Below, piece after piece: positions 45,701-58,632 of a DNA stretch of 64,000 bases. This stretch comes from Otis tarda (taxonomy: Eukaryota > Chordata > Aves > Otidiformes > Otididae): positions 4,852,001 to 4,916,000 of the forward strand of contig CM048554.1 in assembly GCA_026413225.1 (NCBI GenBank), read 5' to 3'. The notes beneath the pieces are model-generated. The model ran no database searches. It was given only the letters and a program-made list of their open reading frames with translations, and was not told the DNA's origin. A program made the position numbers and the translations under genes. Each line of letters starts with the position of its first letter. Within the stretch, counting starts at the first letter, position 1.

Positions 45701-48700
45701 GGCTGTAACCAGCAACGACTGGAACCTGTTTATGACAGCATTTTTGCTTCATAAAAATAAGCAAAAGTGAGCCCTGCTATATTAAACCAGATTTTGTCAT
45801 AGGCCGATCACTGAAGATGAAGCATGGCAGATGTAGAGCCTCAGGAGAAAGTCACAAAGCTTTCTCTTCCTTTCCACGGGCCCAATCCTGCTGAATGCAG
45901 ACAATACGGTCAGCTCCAGGTATTTATGGTGCTACATGGCCATATTGCTCCAGAGATGTCAAACAATCTATGCTTGGTGTTACTTCACAGACTACTTTCT
46001 CCCCCCTCTTCTCATTTATGGCCATGCATACACCTCATGGCCTTTGGCATGCGTGACCTATTTGGCCTCGTCCAGTCCTGCTAGTTATGTCCACCTGCAG
46101 TTGAGCTAAGTCCTACAAAAGGTGAAAATTACCATCAAATACTGTAAAGACAACGACCCCAGTTATATCCAGATCATACAGGCACTACGTCAGAGTGCCA
46201 TCACACAAAGTGGCAGTCATGTTGCACCAGGTGCTGTATGGAAAAATTGTGGATATAGCCTAAGTCAGGGCCACTAACGCCTGCACAGTGAAATGACAGC
46301 CCGGTTGCACTGCAGTTATGTCCTACATTTCCAAAATGACGCCTACGAAGAGCAAAGATAATATTAAGTAATTCATTCATTGAAGTTTCATTTCCAATTA
46401 TATGGACTGGGTGCAAGTCCACATAATTACAAACATTTGAACTACTTTATTACGGATGGATCTGTAATAAGAAATCAAATTTATGTCTTGAGAGTGAAAA
46501 AACCCACAATTTCTTAAATATGGAATTCATATGATGTGTCTAATAGAGCTGGTTAATTTTTTCCAAAACAGGTGAATTCTGCCCTTTTAAATTTATTTCT
46601 CAAAATATAAATTTGTATAAACATACTATTTAAGAAAAAGCAAATAAAGGAAACAATTTACTTTAAAAAGACCCAATTTTTTCCATCTCAGTTAAGATAA
46701 TTAATTTTCAAAATGTCAGATAAAATATTTCTATACAGTTCTAATATTTGAAAAAATGCAAGTGGAGTAAAGACAAGAATTTTGGACATTTCATTTCAGT
46801 TCCTACATTTTTTTAATCAGTCTTAGAAAAGTAAGAAAATAAATCCTGTTTTACTCATAAGTGTTTGTCAGATATTTTATCTATTACAGCTTATGGGATG
46901 TTAATGAACTGCTCACTTCGACTATTTGTTATTAGTTACTGATCCTTGCCTGGTCACGTCAGTATAGGGAACAGTCTCACAACAGCACAGGTGCTGGGTG
47001 AAGGCATGGGTTTTGGTATGAATTCCACAGACGTTCATAAACCAGAAACATCATCTTGGGTAAGAAACAAGGCACAAAGTGCTCAACTGGAACAGCTGTC
47101 CGGAACCAGAATGAATATTTGCAAACACTCACTTTGTCATCTTTGGCTATCTTTAGAAGACCATGAATCCTGTTGAAAAATCAAACAGCTTATGTGTTGC
47201 CAAACTTCTCAGAGGCGTTCAAAAGTCTTAACTCCGGGGCTCGTCTAACTGGGAAAACAAATTAGGCCAGCTATCATGGGACAGGTACTTATCAATATCT
47301 GCATGGGTGGATACTTTTAGCGCCTTTATCGTGTTCAGCTTAATCCACTTGGGAAACAAGCCATTAAATAATCCACAGAAGACAGCAGAGCACCCACTCC
47401 GGGCAGTGCTGTGCTTTGCATTCAAACACCACCTCCCTCTCCTCCCACCCAAGCGCTTGGCCTTCAGATAACGGGGTGTTAACTGAGCGGGAAGTTTGTC
47501 CTAGTCAAAAATCTCCAAACTCTTGGGAAAAGTCATCAAACTGTGTAAGAGCAGGAGCCGGTGTTTTCTTTCCTCCTTCTTGCGGGTGGGAAAAGAGCAG
47601 CCTACACAAACACCACGGTGCAGGAAACCTTTGGGGATTAAAACATGATATGTCGTATTTCAGCAGGGATTTAGACAGGCCTCACAGAAGGAATTCCTCC
47701 CTCACAGTCTCTAAATTACCATGCTGCTTTTCTTGCTTTCTTCTTTCACCATGAGCTTTCATTTGGAGACCAGTCGTTTGCCGGTGAGATGTGTGTAGAG
47801 AAAGCAGCAAAATCAAACTACTATTTTTGCAGAGGCCTTTTTCTTTCCACCTTGTCAGAAGAGCAGATCTTATATGGACACAAAAAAACTATTATGCTAA
47901 GTCTGTTCCCAGGACAGGAAAAGTCCTCTCCCATCCTCATTAACACGGTACAAAGCGTGTCAGGCTTGCAAGTGCTATAGGATAGGCTTGACAGACATGA
48001 CTGTTGACCCAAAATATTAGCGAGGACTGGAAAACAACCGGCTCAAGCTCTCTGAACGCGATCATCAGCTTGACTACCAAGGAAAGTATCAGCACCCGTT
48101 ACTTCATGAACCAACATGTGATTTGCAGAAACGCATTGCTTAATAAGTCTAAAGCCTGCTTTCAAAGGGGCTTAATCACCACAAAGTGATTTAGGTATCT
48201 CAGTACGTTTGAGGGGCTGGCCGTTGAAAGCGCAACTTTCAAGGGAAACGAGTCGTTGATTATGGATTCTGAAGAGGGAAATTCCTCCTACAACAGCTAT
48301 TGCAGGAGACCAAAAGCTCCTGCAAAATACATTTTCTCCAGCTCAACCTCTACACCTCCACTCAGGCCACTTGGACAAAGCAGGCTGGAACAGCGATATC
48401 AAATGTCGGATAATAGCTGCTACGGTGCGGAGATCCCAAGCTGGGAGCAGAGACCGTGCTAACAGAACAGGGCTATACCTTTAGGATGGAGGTAACCTAC
48501 TGCATGCGTATGAAACAACATACAAACTTCTTTGCCCATAAAGAAACCACAAAAGTCATCAGCCCTAAGACTGAGCTTGCACGTAAAACTCCATAAAGAA
48601 AAAGGATCTCCACATAATATGGGAAAATTATCAATTAAATTCAGCAAATAGTTGCAGAGAGAATGAGAAGCCTCAGTCCACATTGGCCAAATAAGATCAG

Positions 48701-50329
48701 TTTTCTTGCATTTTGTTGACATCAATGAGGATGTACTGCTTCAGCTCTAACACGAAATCCACGCATTGTTTTTAAGGTAACTGTTTTCAGAAAAGCTGTT
48801 GCCACAGTTAAAACGCCAAGCGGTGTGCAAGAAACCCATTCCTGAGCACCTACCATCTTCCATTTTCTTGCCATTATAATTCAGAGAAATTAACTGCTGA
48901 AATCCTTTGCTGTGAATGGGAAGAGCTGCTATGCCGACATCCTAGCAAAGACGCAATGTCGCTTACATCCTGGCAGAAATAATAAATCCCAATCACTACA
49001 AAAAATAACAGAAATGCAGAAGAAATAAATGTCCTTTTTCAGCAGAGAACTTAGCTTACTGGTCTGGAGCACGGGTAGGTAGAAAAAAAACTAAACTGAA
49101 AAGGCAAATCCAAAGGGCTTGGATTCTGAAGCCTAAAACAGCTCTGAAAGTGAAAGTAGCCAATAACGTCGCTAATAATCACAAATCAAGCTGCAGGCCA
49201 AACACTTTGTCATTTAAAAGCCTTAGATCAGGGGTTGAAGTGGCATTATTTGAATTTAATGGGCACACCGTAAAGTGCTGTTTAATTAAGCACTGAAAAC
49301 TTAACCTAAGTGCCTAAAATACCCTTCAGTCTGCCATTTGCTTTAACATATTAATAGCTCCAGCTTGCTGGAAATGCTCCACTGGAAAAATTTTAGACTG
49401 ATAAAAGCTCAAATTTTCTCAGTGAAAATTTCAATTTTGTTAACTCTAAATATCCCAGAGAAATACATTAAAGCAAAATATGTCATTTTGAATCAGTTCA
49501 GTGTTAATGGAAAAACCTCACACAGGTAAATTCATCTGTGATGACATATTGCCTGATGTAAATCTAAGTTTTGATCACTAAAACATCAGCATTTTTTGGC
49601 GAGCTGGGCTCTTTGCTTGGACTACCCAAGAGGCAGCACCAAAATCCTCCTACCCAGGGCCATTTGGAAGACGTCCGGAGGAAAACAGCTCTTTCCTCAT
49701 GGTGGCCTCTCATTATCAATCATACCTGAACAAGTCTTTGCTGGAACAAGCAGAGAAAAACCTCCCCACAAATCTAAGAGATCATAAAGAAACTCTTTAA
49801 ATGGTAATAGAAATACAACGTGTGACAACAAGAGTAGATGGATGCTTCTTTTTAAAATTTGCAATAGAAACAAGAAAGTCAACTAAGATCCTACTGATGG
49901 TCTACCCAAGGAGAGCTGTGGCACAGCTTGAGAAATGCTACTCGTGATTTGCTCAGTATGACCATCACTGCTTCCAAACCCAAGGAAAAGTACTACATCC
50001 AAAATGTCAGAGCATTGTCTTCATCTCTAATGTCAGCCGAGCAGGCTAGTGAACTCATTCCTGCTTACCAATAAATTTTTATTTGGTTTTTCCACTGTGA
50101 GATTAGATCATGCAGGAAAAGTTCACCAAATAATATTGTAAAAAGAAATGAACTCACACAAGATTGTTGTCGGTCATTGGAGGAAAAAAAAAAAAAGCCC
50201 TCTGTCAAACTACTGGAAATAAATTAGCCTTGAATACTCAAATACATAAACATTTCTGCAAAAACGCTTTGGGATGAAAAAAAAAAATTATTTATTGTGC
50301 CCTCCAGGGAAATGTACCTTGTCAATCCC
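45701..50329. other. mostly AT-rich non-coding DNA, no gene seen
   Basis: About 46430-46910 is strongly AT-rich. A small palindrome around TTTAATTA lies at 49274-49294. The frames at 45824-46084, 47416-47754 and 48459-48725 have no recognisable domain. No LINE, LTR or RNA gene was seen. Confidence 0.55.
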
Positions 50330-50765
50330 TTGTCACTAAATCACTTGCTCACAGTTATGGTGTGAGGTAAATTGCTGTTTAACCCTGATGCGTTTAAAGA
50401 CCTTGATGCCTAATGAATTCTCCTTTCATGCTAGAGGTTACATCTGCACTCGGGCGCTCTTTTAACAACCTGGTGCTGAAAAGATCTGATGTAATTTTAT
50501 TATTTACTAAACAGGTGTCACTAATCATATCCAATGATGTCAGGCATCTTGATGGGAACCCACTTTAAGATGATGATCTGAGCCAGCACTCTGATCATAA
50601 AAAGCCTCTCCTCCAGGCAGCAACAGCCTTGCAGCGCTTTCGTCTCAGTAGTGGCAAGGGCTAGTTAATGCCCCCACGAGCAGGAGCAAGAACCAAGAGT
50701 ATTTCATTATCTGATGGAGTTAATTCTGCAAACCCCATTAATGCAGCTCATCTGCTGAGCTCCTG
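50330..50765. promoter_or_regulatory. motif-rich block, candidate enhancer
   Basis: Mixed-composition sequence with clustered developmental-type motifs: AGGTGTCA (50513-50520, T-box-like), CTAATCATATCCAATGATG (about 50521-50539), CTAGTTAATG, and the palindrome CATTAATG (50736-50743). There is no low-complexity sequence and no meaningful open frame. It resembles conserved non-coding elements; conservation is untested. Confidence 0.3.
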
Positions 50766-53700
50766 AGGTTTTCTCCATGGGAGGACCCTTTGCTCATGCA
50801 ACGGAGCATCCCAGTAAGCGTGCAGCCCTGGGTGCTTCCCTCCCCACTGAAACACACCTGGGGCTACGCTGTGGGCGATGGTGGTCAGCAGAGCTGCACC
50901 GCTTGGACACAGCAAACTGGCACGATGTTCATTCCAGTCACTGAGGGCAAGAAGCTAAAGTCGTATTTTACTTTAAGAGATAATGAAAGAGCTTCTGCAG
51001 TGCTTCGCTGGCATAAACTAGCCTGAAGGCTCCCTGGATAATTTCTTTGAGGCACTTTGAGGAACCTGGAGGCTGAGCACAGCCCTGTGACCACTTCTCC
51101 TGGGCAAGCCAACGTGGTGAGCAGGGCTGGGATGCTGCTCCTCTCCCCTCTGGGTAGCCCCTGCTCTAGTTATATCAGATAAGGAGCTGCTTTTACATGC
51201 CCTTTGGGACCTCACCACCTCCAACAAGCCAAAAAATGGGTGGGCACGGCTCTCGCGCTCTCTGCATTAGACCGCTTATAGCATCTACACAAAACTATAC
51301 TGGCCCCGAGCCCCTGCTGCTGGAATGGGCGCTGTGCACGTCCCAAGACACAACCAGCTCAATAAGAATGAAATAACGTTTGGGGCAGTCGGGATTTTAC
51401 TGCAGGAATGTCTTAATTTCACTGTGAAATATTTGGTGTTAATAACACGGTATTTTAATTGTTTTATGTTCCGTCACTCACGCAGCATTGGGCTGCCAGG
51501 GGTTTCCAAAGGATTTTTGGCTGTGCAGCACCGTTCCCTTGGCAGGAGGGAAACTGGAGGTAAAAAAAGGCAGGAATGCCGGCTTCTGGTGAACAGCGAT
51601 GCTTGGCCCACGTGCAACGTGAGGATCCTCAGCCCACATAGCTTATTACCCTCCTAAACTAAATAATCTTAAGTAGGCTATTGAATATTTCTGGGTTTAG
51701 ACAGAAAATGTCTGGTTTAGCTAAATGAAACATTTCACAGAAAATGTATTAAACAAATTTTGTACAACACAGATTTTGGCTGAAAGCTTCCCTGTTTCAG
51801 CCTCATGCTGAAAACATTCCAGGTTAGACTAAAACTGTTTAGTCTTTAATGACAATGTTAAATTTTTCCACGGAAAAAAGAAATGTTTCCCAGTCATGTT
51901 AATAAGCAACAAGCTGTATTCCTCACTGCTGGAAACGTGTCCTTTTGACTATATAATTTTGGGCACTAATTTAGCATTTGTATGCCTGGAGTTTTAATAG
52001 GAGATTGCTTATTTTCATCAGACCAGTAAAACAGCATCAAAAATTTGTGCAGATATAAAGTAATCCCAGTTTGTCCAGTTTAACTCATAAATTCAAGGCA
52101 ATGTGAAGCGACATTTGAATTCAAAATTCAGGCAAACTTGCTACTCGTTATTAGATCTCCACGTGGACAGTCTTACTCTACCCTAGGAAATGCTGGTAGT
52201 TTGATTTAACACGCTTTCCAAAACTTATTATATTAAATCACACACTTCAGACCTGAAGAACAATCATAAGCCTGGAAGTTTGCATCTACTTTTTCCAGCA
52301 ACATCAGTTGCATCTAACAAAAAACATTACTAAAGATCGCGTCTTGCTGCAGAAAATGAGCGTTGAAGCAACCGATTTGATTGCGCTTTGTAAAATCAAG
52401 ATCCCAACAATTTTTTTTTGCACACAGCAATAGACGGAAACAGCAAATTTCAGCGCTTTTGTTCGCTTAAATAGAACACTTTCTACTCTGTAAGAACTAA
52501 TTTTCCATGTCTAAGTCTACATGTATTTTAGATTTTTTTTTTCCCCTTTCTATTTTGTTACCAGGTATTTAGCTCTTCCTTCCTTAATGGGAATTTAATA
52601 AGACCCAGCTGACAAGCACTCCATGAAGTGACCGAGCAGCACCTGAAAGAGATGGGATGTAACATCCATATAAAATGCCCAAGTACAATCATTGTTATTT
52701 AAAGGATGACCAAATGAATTCATAATGATGGGACACTCATTTCAAAGTGTTTCCATAGCTGTTACACATCAGGAAAAACAGGGAAGTTACCTCATTTTCT
52801 CCAATCCTAAATAACCTTATAAACTCACCAAAGAAATTAATTAGCCACTATTTCTTGAAAATTCATAACAAAGTTTCCATTTTTCCATCAGATAATTCCT
52901 TAGTGCATTCTGGTTTTTAACTTCCTTCACGTCTGGATCATTTTGATGTGTGAACAGACATTTTGTGTTTCCATAGTCTATTTCCACAGGTTCAAATATC
53001 TTATGTAATCGACATTTTCCTGCTTACAAAAGCTGTCAAACTTAAAAGTAGCTGTTGATTGATAAAACATGGGTTTTGTCTGTAACTTAACTTCATTGTT
53101 GGGGCTTATTGCTCAAGCTCTGAATAACTCCTCTCTTCTAAGTGACATGCATTCAGGTTTTTTGGTTTGGTGAGTTGTGGTTTTTTTTAAGCATCTATGC
53201 TTTAAACTACTTTTACAAATTAGAAGACAGCAGCAACTGCTTTTCCTTTTTTTTTTTTTTTCCTACAAGTAGATCTCTTCAACAATCTCCCTTCCACTTT
53301 AGAATTACTACTTTCTAAATAGAGGAGTGTAACTTGACTCTAAAGTAAAGTCTTCCAAAGTCAGTTTAATAATCATTTGGCCACACTTATCCTTTCCAAT
53401 CCTGACTATAAAAAAAGAAGAAAAGAAGGCACTGAAGAGAGCATTGACATTTGCAGCATCTACAGAGGATGGCAGCTATACAGGCTATAAAGCAGGAGGT
53501 TACTTTTTTAAATAGTAACGAAACCCACAATAATTATGAAAGGACCGTTTCTTCTCGCTATGAGACATGCACAGAAGTGTGATCCAGAACTGGATAGGAT
53601 CTTTTTGTTGGCTTTAATAGCCTCTGGGTCTTGCTTGTGTAACAAAGACGTGAGCAAGTTGGTATCATGTTGAAGTTATCACTGTGTTGGCGTGGACGGG

Positions 53701-56700
53701 GATGCCTTTGCCTCCGTACAAATTGTGATGCTTCACGGTGGGCAAATACCTACATTTTCCACCTGAACATCACTGATTCATGATGTAGATGCTCAGCAGT
53801 GCCATAACAGCACCTCGCCATTATCCTCCTCTGTGCTCAGAGAGCAAAGATGGGGGTCACACCACCCTTTTGCTGACCTCAAGTTCTTCCTGCATCTCAG
53901 CAGCACGGTGTCCTAGTTTGCTTCACGCAGGGCAGAACCTGGATGCAGGAGGCAAGCAACACAAGATTCGCTAAAACCACAGAGTGCAATGGAGTTGCTC
54001 TGCCCATGGACGGCTCTCCCACAGAGATGACACCTCCAACAGCCTTTTCTCCTCCCTTGCGTAAGTCCCCCCCTCTCAGAGATGGCTCAAAGCTGCTCTG
54101 TCATAGCCTGTCTGTGCTTTAATTTTGCCCCGCAGTCTCAAAATTAAGTTCAATTGTCCTGAATAGGGATGGTTTAAAGCAAGTGCCAATTTTTTTTTTT
54201 TTTTTTTTTTTTTTTTGAGTCATAGCCCAGATACAGTAGCTTCACATGCCTTTGGCAGAAAAATGTTATTGCTTTCTGAAGCAGTTGTTTTTTCAGTGAC
54301 ATGACTTCCTGCAGGGGCGTTTTAATTATTGTTGGTGTATCACCTAACTCAGTTATGTACTGCTTTGAAGTCGTTCTTCGTATCTGATTGTAAGAGGATG
54401 GAAAACAAACATGACTGCGTTTATTCTCTTCCCCTTGCCCTGCATTGGCTTGATGCAGCCTTTGCTTGGGATTACGCAAACGTTGGGCAGATGGAAAAAG
54501 AGGTCCAAAAGAAGAGGCTGGACAAAGCGCATGTACCCTGATACCTTTACGCTGGCAGGTGTTTTCTTTTCAGCTGTCCTTATTAACAGCCAAGCAGAGA
54601 TCACATACATGAACCCCCAAATGGAAGGTTGGGCCCTGAAGACAGAAAATTGCCCAAAACCAAGGGGTGCACCCATGTGTTAAATGACTATTCTCAGCTG
54701 AAATAAATAAATCACAGTTCCTGAATGGAATACAGCGTTGTATTGGATTATGGGAGCCACTTCACTGTGGCAGAGAGGTAATATTTGCAAGCATTTGCAT
54801 ATAACTGCATGAAGCGATATCCCAGACACCTGCAAAATAGAGGCAAGGAAAGCTTCCTCCTCATGCTGCCAAGGTAGGGTGGAAGGGCTTGATGCTGGCC
54901 AGATGGCAGCGGAGGATGCACAACCTGGAGCAGGCTGCTGAAATGTGTCCCACAGCCCCAGCCTCCTGTTACTTGGATATTTCTAATGGATTTTGGTATT
55001 GAGGGCTGGGCGATGACACCCCACCGCATTCAACTCAGTCTTCACTTCCAACATGATTCACCTCCTCCCCATCCACGTAACAGTTAAGATCCTCAGATTT
55101 TTATTTTTTAATTAATCACTAGAAAGCTGTTTTCTTTTTACAAAAAAGGAGCAGTGCAGGGGAAAGAAAAAAATAATAGTTCCTGACAGGCAGCATGCCA
55201 GTAGCCAGATAAAATATTTAAAACCATCTGCTGCAAAGTACATGGACAATGAAGCTCTGAACTGGAGTAATCATTCCAGGGGAACTCTGTCTCCTTTGTT
55301 GAGTGAATTTGAATGGTTTCAAAGTTAGACAGCAGAGACCATCTAGGTTCATCAAAATCTTTTCCCTACCTACCAAAGGCACGAAGAGAAGGTACCATCA
55401 TGAGAACAGCTTCCAGCAGTCGGTTATTATTAATGGTTTCTTCATTAACAGGGCAATTTCAGTCCCATTCTGCCTCTCCCATTGAGGACTGAAGTTCTCA
55501 TCTTTCAAAAGCAATCTGAGCAAGCCATGTGAAGATTTCGCCATTTGTGGCTTGGGAAAGTAGAGATGAAAGACTTCTAAGACATTTTACTTGGGTTTGT
55601 TTTCTACTCTGGGATGATTATGACATTACTCACTACATGTGCCATCTTCCAACCCAGGAGACCGTGCTGGGGAGACCCAGTGGACTATATAACTCATGTC
55701 TTATTTTAGAGCTTTTGGTTTCTGTGTGGTTTTTGCCACCACAGCTGAGGTCCCAACCTGAATGCTTTTAAGTTGGATACTTAAGGCCATGCTTACACTG
55801 AGAACTTCAAGGAAGGGTCATAATCTTGCTTCAGGGCTATGTGCAGCCATAAAGCTTTCTGTTTCTATAACAAACTGGTTATAAAGGCCTTTTTTTGTGT
55901 GTTTTTTTTTTTTTTTTGCCTTGAATATTGTGCCATGCTGGGGAAATACCTTAAAATGGAGGACGCACCCGCACCGCCTCTTGCAAGAGCTCTGTGACCG
56001 CACTCGCTGCTCATGGGAAACAAAAATTCAAATACATAGAAAAAAATCCTCCAGCCAGCTCTCCACTCCCACTTCTCAACCCTGCACACCTGGTGTTTAA
56101 CATACACAAAGGGAGTCTCTTTCCTTTTCCCACAACCCAAAATCTGGAGTTTAGCGGTAAAGCCAAGCAGGACATGAACCTGGCAGATCCTGTGCTTGCT
56201 GGTCCTTCTGCCTCCTCATTTGCTAAGGCTTGTTTTCAGGTTCAAAGCCTTTCCACCATCCCCCAGTGAATAAAACCTCATTAAAGAGGAGGACAGAAGT
56301 CAACTCCCAGTGCCGAAACCTCTCGACTCGTACGCCACAGTGACACCTCCTGCCCACGCTCATGGCCGTGACGTGAAAAACCGTACTGAAATCCTGTTGC
56401 TTCAGACCCACAACAATCTTTGAACCCAGACAGATGTCCAGAGATGAAAGTGGAAACGAAGCTGCTGAGCTCCTTTCCTGCCATGACAGAAGCGTACACA
56501 CAAGTCAACTACTTCCTATGGCCAGCCCCACCCTCTGAAGTTCTGAGAAAAAAAGGGAAAATAAAGCTCAGCTAATGAGAATTGCAGCACTCTTCACGCC
56601 ACAGTAGTTAAGGTTGTATTCATTATAAATCTTCTTCTCAAGGTTCCTGTCACTCAGCCATAAATATCATTCTGGGTTGAAATTCAGCGTCCGAACTTCC

Positions 56701-58488
56701 TGCCCAAGGACAATATTTTTGACAGAATTTGGAAACAATTGGTTTGGCAAAGCGCATCTGAAGTTTTAAGGAGCATAAAAAAGAATAGTGGTTAGTGGTG
56801 TCAGATGCTATTATTTTATGCTCTTATAACTTAAAAACAACTAATTTGGGTTCTGTGGTTGTCATTATTCTGTAATTTCCTCTGAAATATTTGGCCCATT
56901 CCTAATAACAAACTCCTGCAAATTGCTAGCACTGCTCTAAACAGAAAAATAGCATTTCTGGGCCAAGCCTTCAGCTGCTATAAATTAGCTTAGTGTCACT
57001 GCTGCCCTTTTACATCAGCTGAGGTGTTGGCCCCAGGTGTTCAGCAAAACTCATTTTCGGTGCCTGCATGTGTCTGGTTGGCTCCATGAGTCCTTAGCTG
57101 GGCAGTTCCCAGGAATGTAGAAAGCAGATGATTAGGTAATGTCTTCAGGATCCGACAGAAGCAATCCTACTCTCAAAGCCCGTTGTTAAACATCGCTTGA
57201 CTTCATGCGCTGAAATCAGCGCCTCCACCTAGAATGCGTAAAGCGTTATTGGGGAGCACTCTCACACCAAGAAGTTACACCAGCCGCATCCAAACCCAAA
57301 TTCAAGTCAGGCTCCCTCAGCACAATGAATCACATGTATATTTAGCTCCTCTTGTTTTGCCTTTTGAGAAGCTGGCATTTAGTTCGTCCCAAGCACATTT
57401 CATACAAGACCACATCTTATGGAGGCCGCTGCTTCCCAAGGCACAGTGACTGAAGAGTGTTCACGGTCAGAAGCTGATTGTCCAGTGCCTTAGAGATGTC
57501 AGGTATTTGCTTTTGAAGTCATGTAGCATTTTTTTTTTTTGAGTGGGATCTTGAACGCTATGAGTGGGATTTGGATATTTTCAGAGAGGCCGATCACAAT
57601 AACCACCCGTCCTCTCCTTCTCATTGCACCCACAAAATATGATATTTTCTTATTGAAAAGTAGTGCTTGGATAAACAAATCCTTTGGAAATGGCTGGGTA
57701 AGTTTTGAATAACTGAGCAGTTTCTCTCCCATTTGTACCAACCTGCAGAGTGAAACCCATGCACACTGTACCATGGCATTGTAATGTTTTAAAGAACTTC
57801 TGCCGACCACAAGTCTTCTGTGGTTCCTACTAGAGGTCAGCCACCTCCATGTTCCCTCCTCTATGTGTGCGCACACAGACTAGTTCACTGGTTTTCCTTG
57901 CAGGATTCTCATCAACAACACAAAATCAAGTTGGATGGAGCTGCTGCCCACCTCTAAGACACATCTGAGAAGACACCTTGCAAAGCTTCTCACTTTTCAA
58001 ACACTCTCATCCTTCTGCCTGCACCAAGCAGCATCATTGTCTGAACTCAGACCTCTCTTTTTGTCTTGCAACAGCTTCAAGATAGTCTGTGTTGTTTGGA
58101 GTATGATGCTGCCTTTGCATTTAGCAATTTAGTTACTGCATCTGGCGAAAAGTGGGATAAAGATTGTGGCTAATAGCCAAAAAAGGCAGTAAGTTAAAAA
58201 AAAAAAGTAGCATTAAAGTTTCTCATTCATATGTCCTACCAGTGCATTTGGATTGGAACATGGAGGGTTTTTTTTCGCGTATACACCAGAGAAAAATAAT
58301 ACTTATTTTTCTTCCTAGTTGGTGTAATTTTAGTTAAGCTGAGAAAACTTATCTAGCTCTGAATCCCTAAAATTCAGTGATTCCTTCTGTATACCCCTCC
58401 CACTCTCTCAAGTTTAATGTCCACATTTAAAGTCAGCATTGCTCAGAGAAATGGATTCAAAGAGCAACAGTAGAGATTAATCAAGATG
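50766..58488. other. non-coding DNA, no gene seen
   Basis: Includes a T run at about 53248-53262, the 27-T run at 54190-54216 and a T run at 55902-55917. About 51660-53500 is AT-rich and nearly free of frames over 60 codons. About 56560-56960 has mixed-composition, conserved-element-like sequence. Frames near 54174-54683, 55818-56508 and 57499-57876 overlap on opposite strands and show no domain. Confidence 0.55.
54190..54216 (-). repeat. 27-nt poly-T tract
   Basis: On the minus strand this would be a poly-A tail. The sequence to its right shows no LINE or SINE I recognise and no duplication flanks it, so I call it a simple homopolymer only. Confidence 0.9.
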
Positions 58489-58632
58489 TCCCATCCCTGG
58501 AAACATTCAAGGCCAGGTTGGATGAGGCTCTGAGCAACCTGATCTGGTTGGAGATGTCCCTGCTCCTTGCAGGGGGGTTGGACTGGATGGGCTTTAAAGG
58601 TCCTTTCTGACCCAAACCATTCTATGATTCTA
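58489..58632 (+). mobile_element. CR1 LINE 3'-end fragment
   Basis: About 144 bp from the last ORF2 codons (CCATCCCTGGAAACATTCAA...) through the 3' UTR ('tccttgcaggggggttggac', then 'ctttaaaggtcctttc') to the tail CCATTCTATGATTCTA. Strongly 5'-truncated. Same subtype as the copies at 13838 and 43363. The tail is well preserved. Confidence 0.96.
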
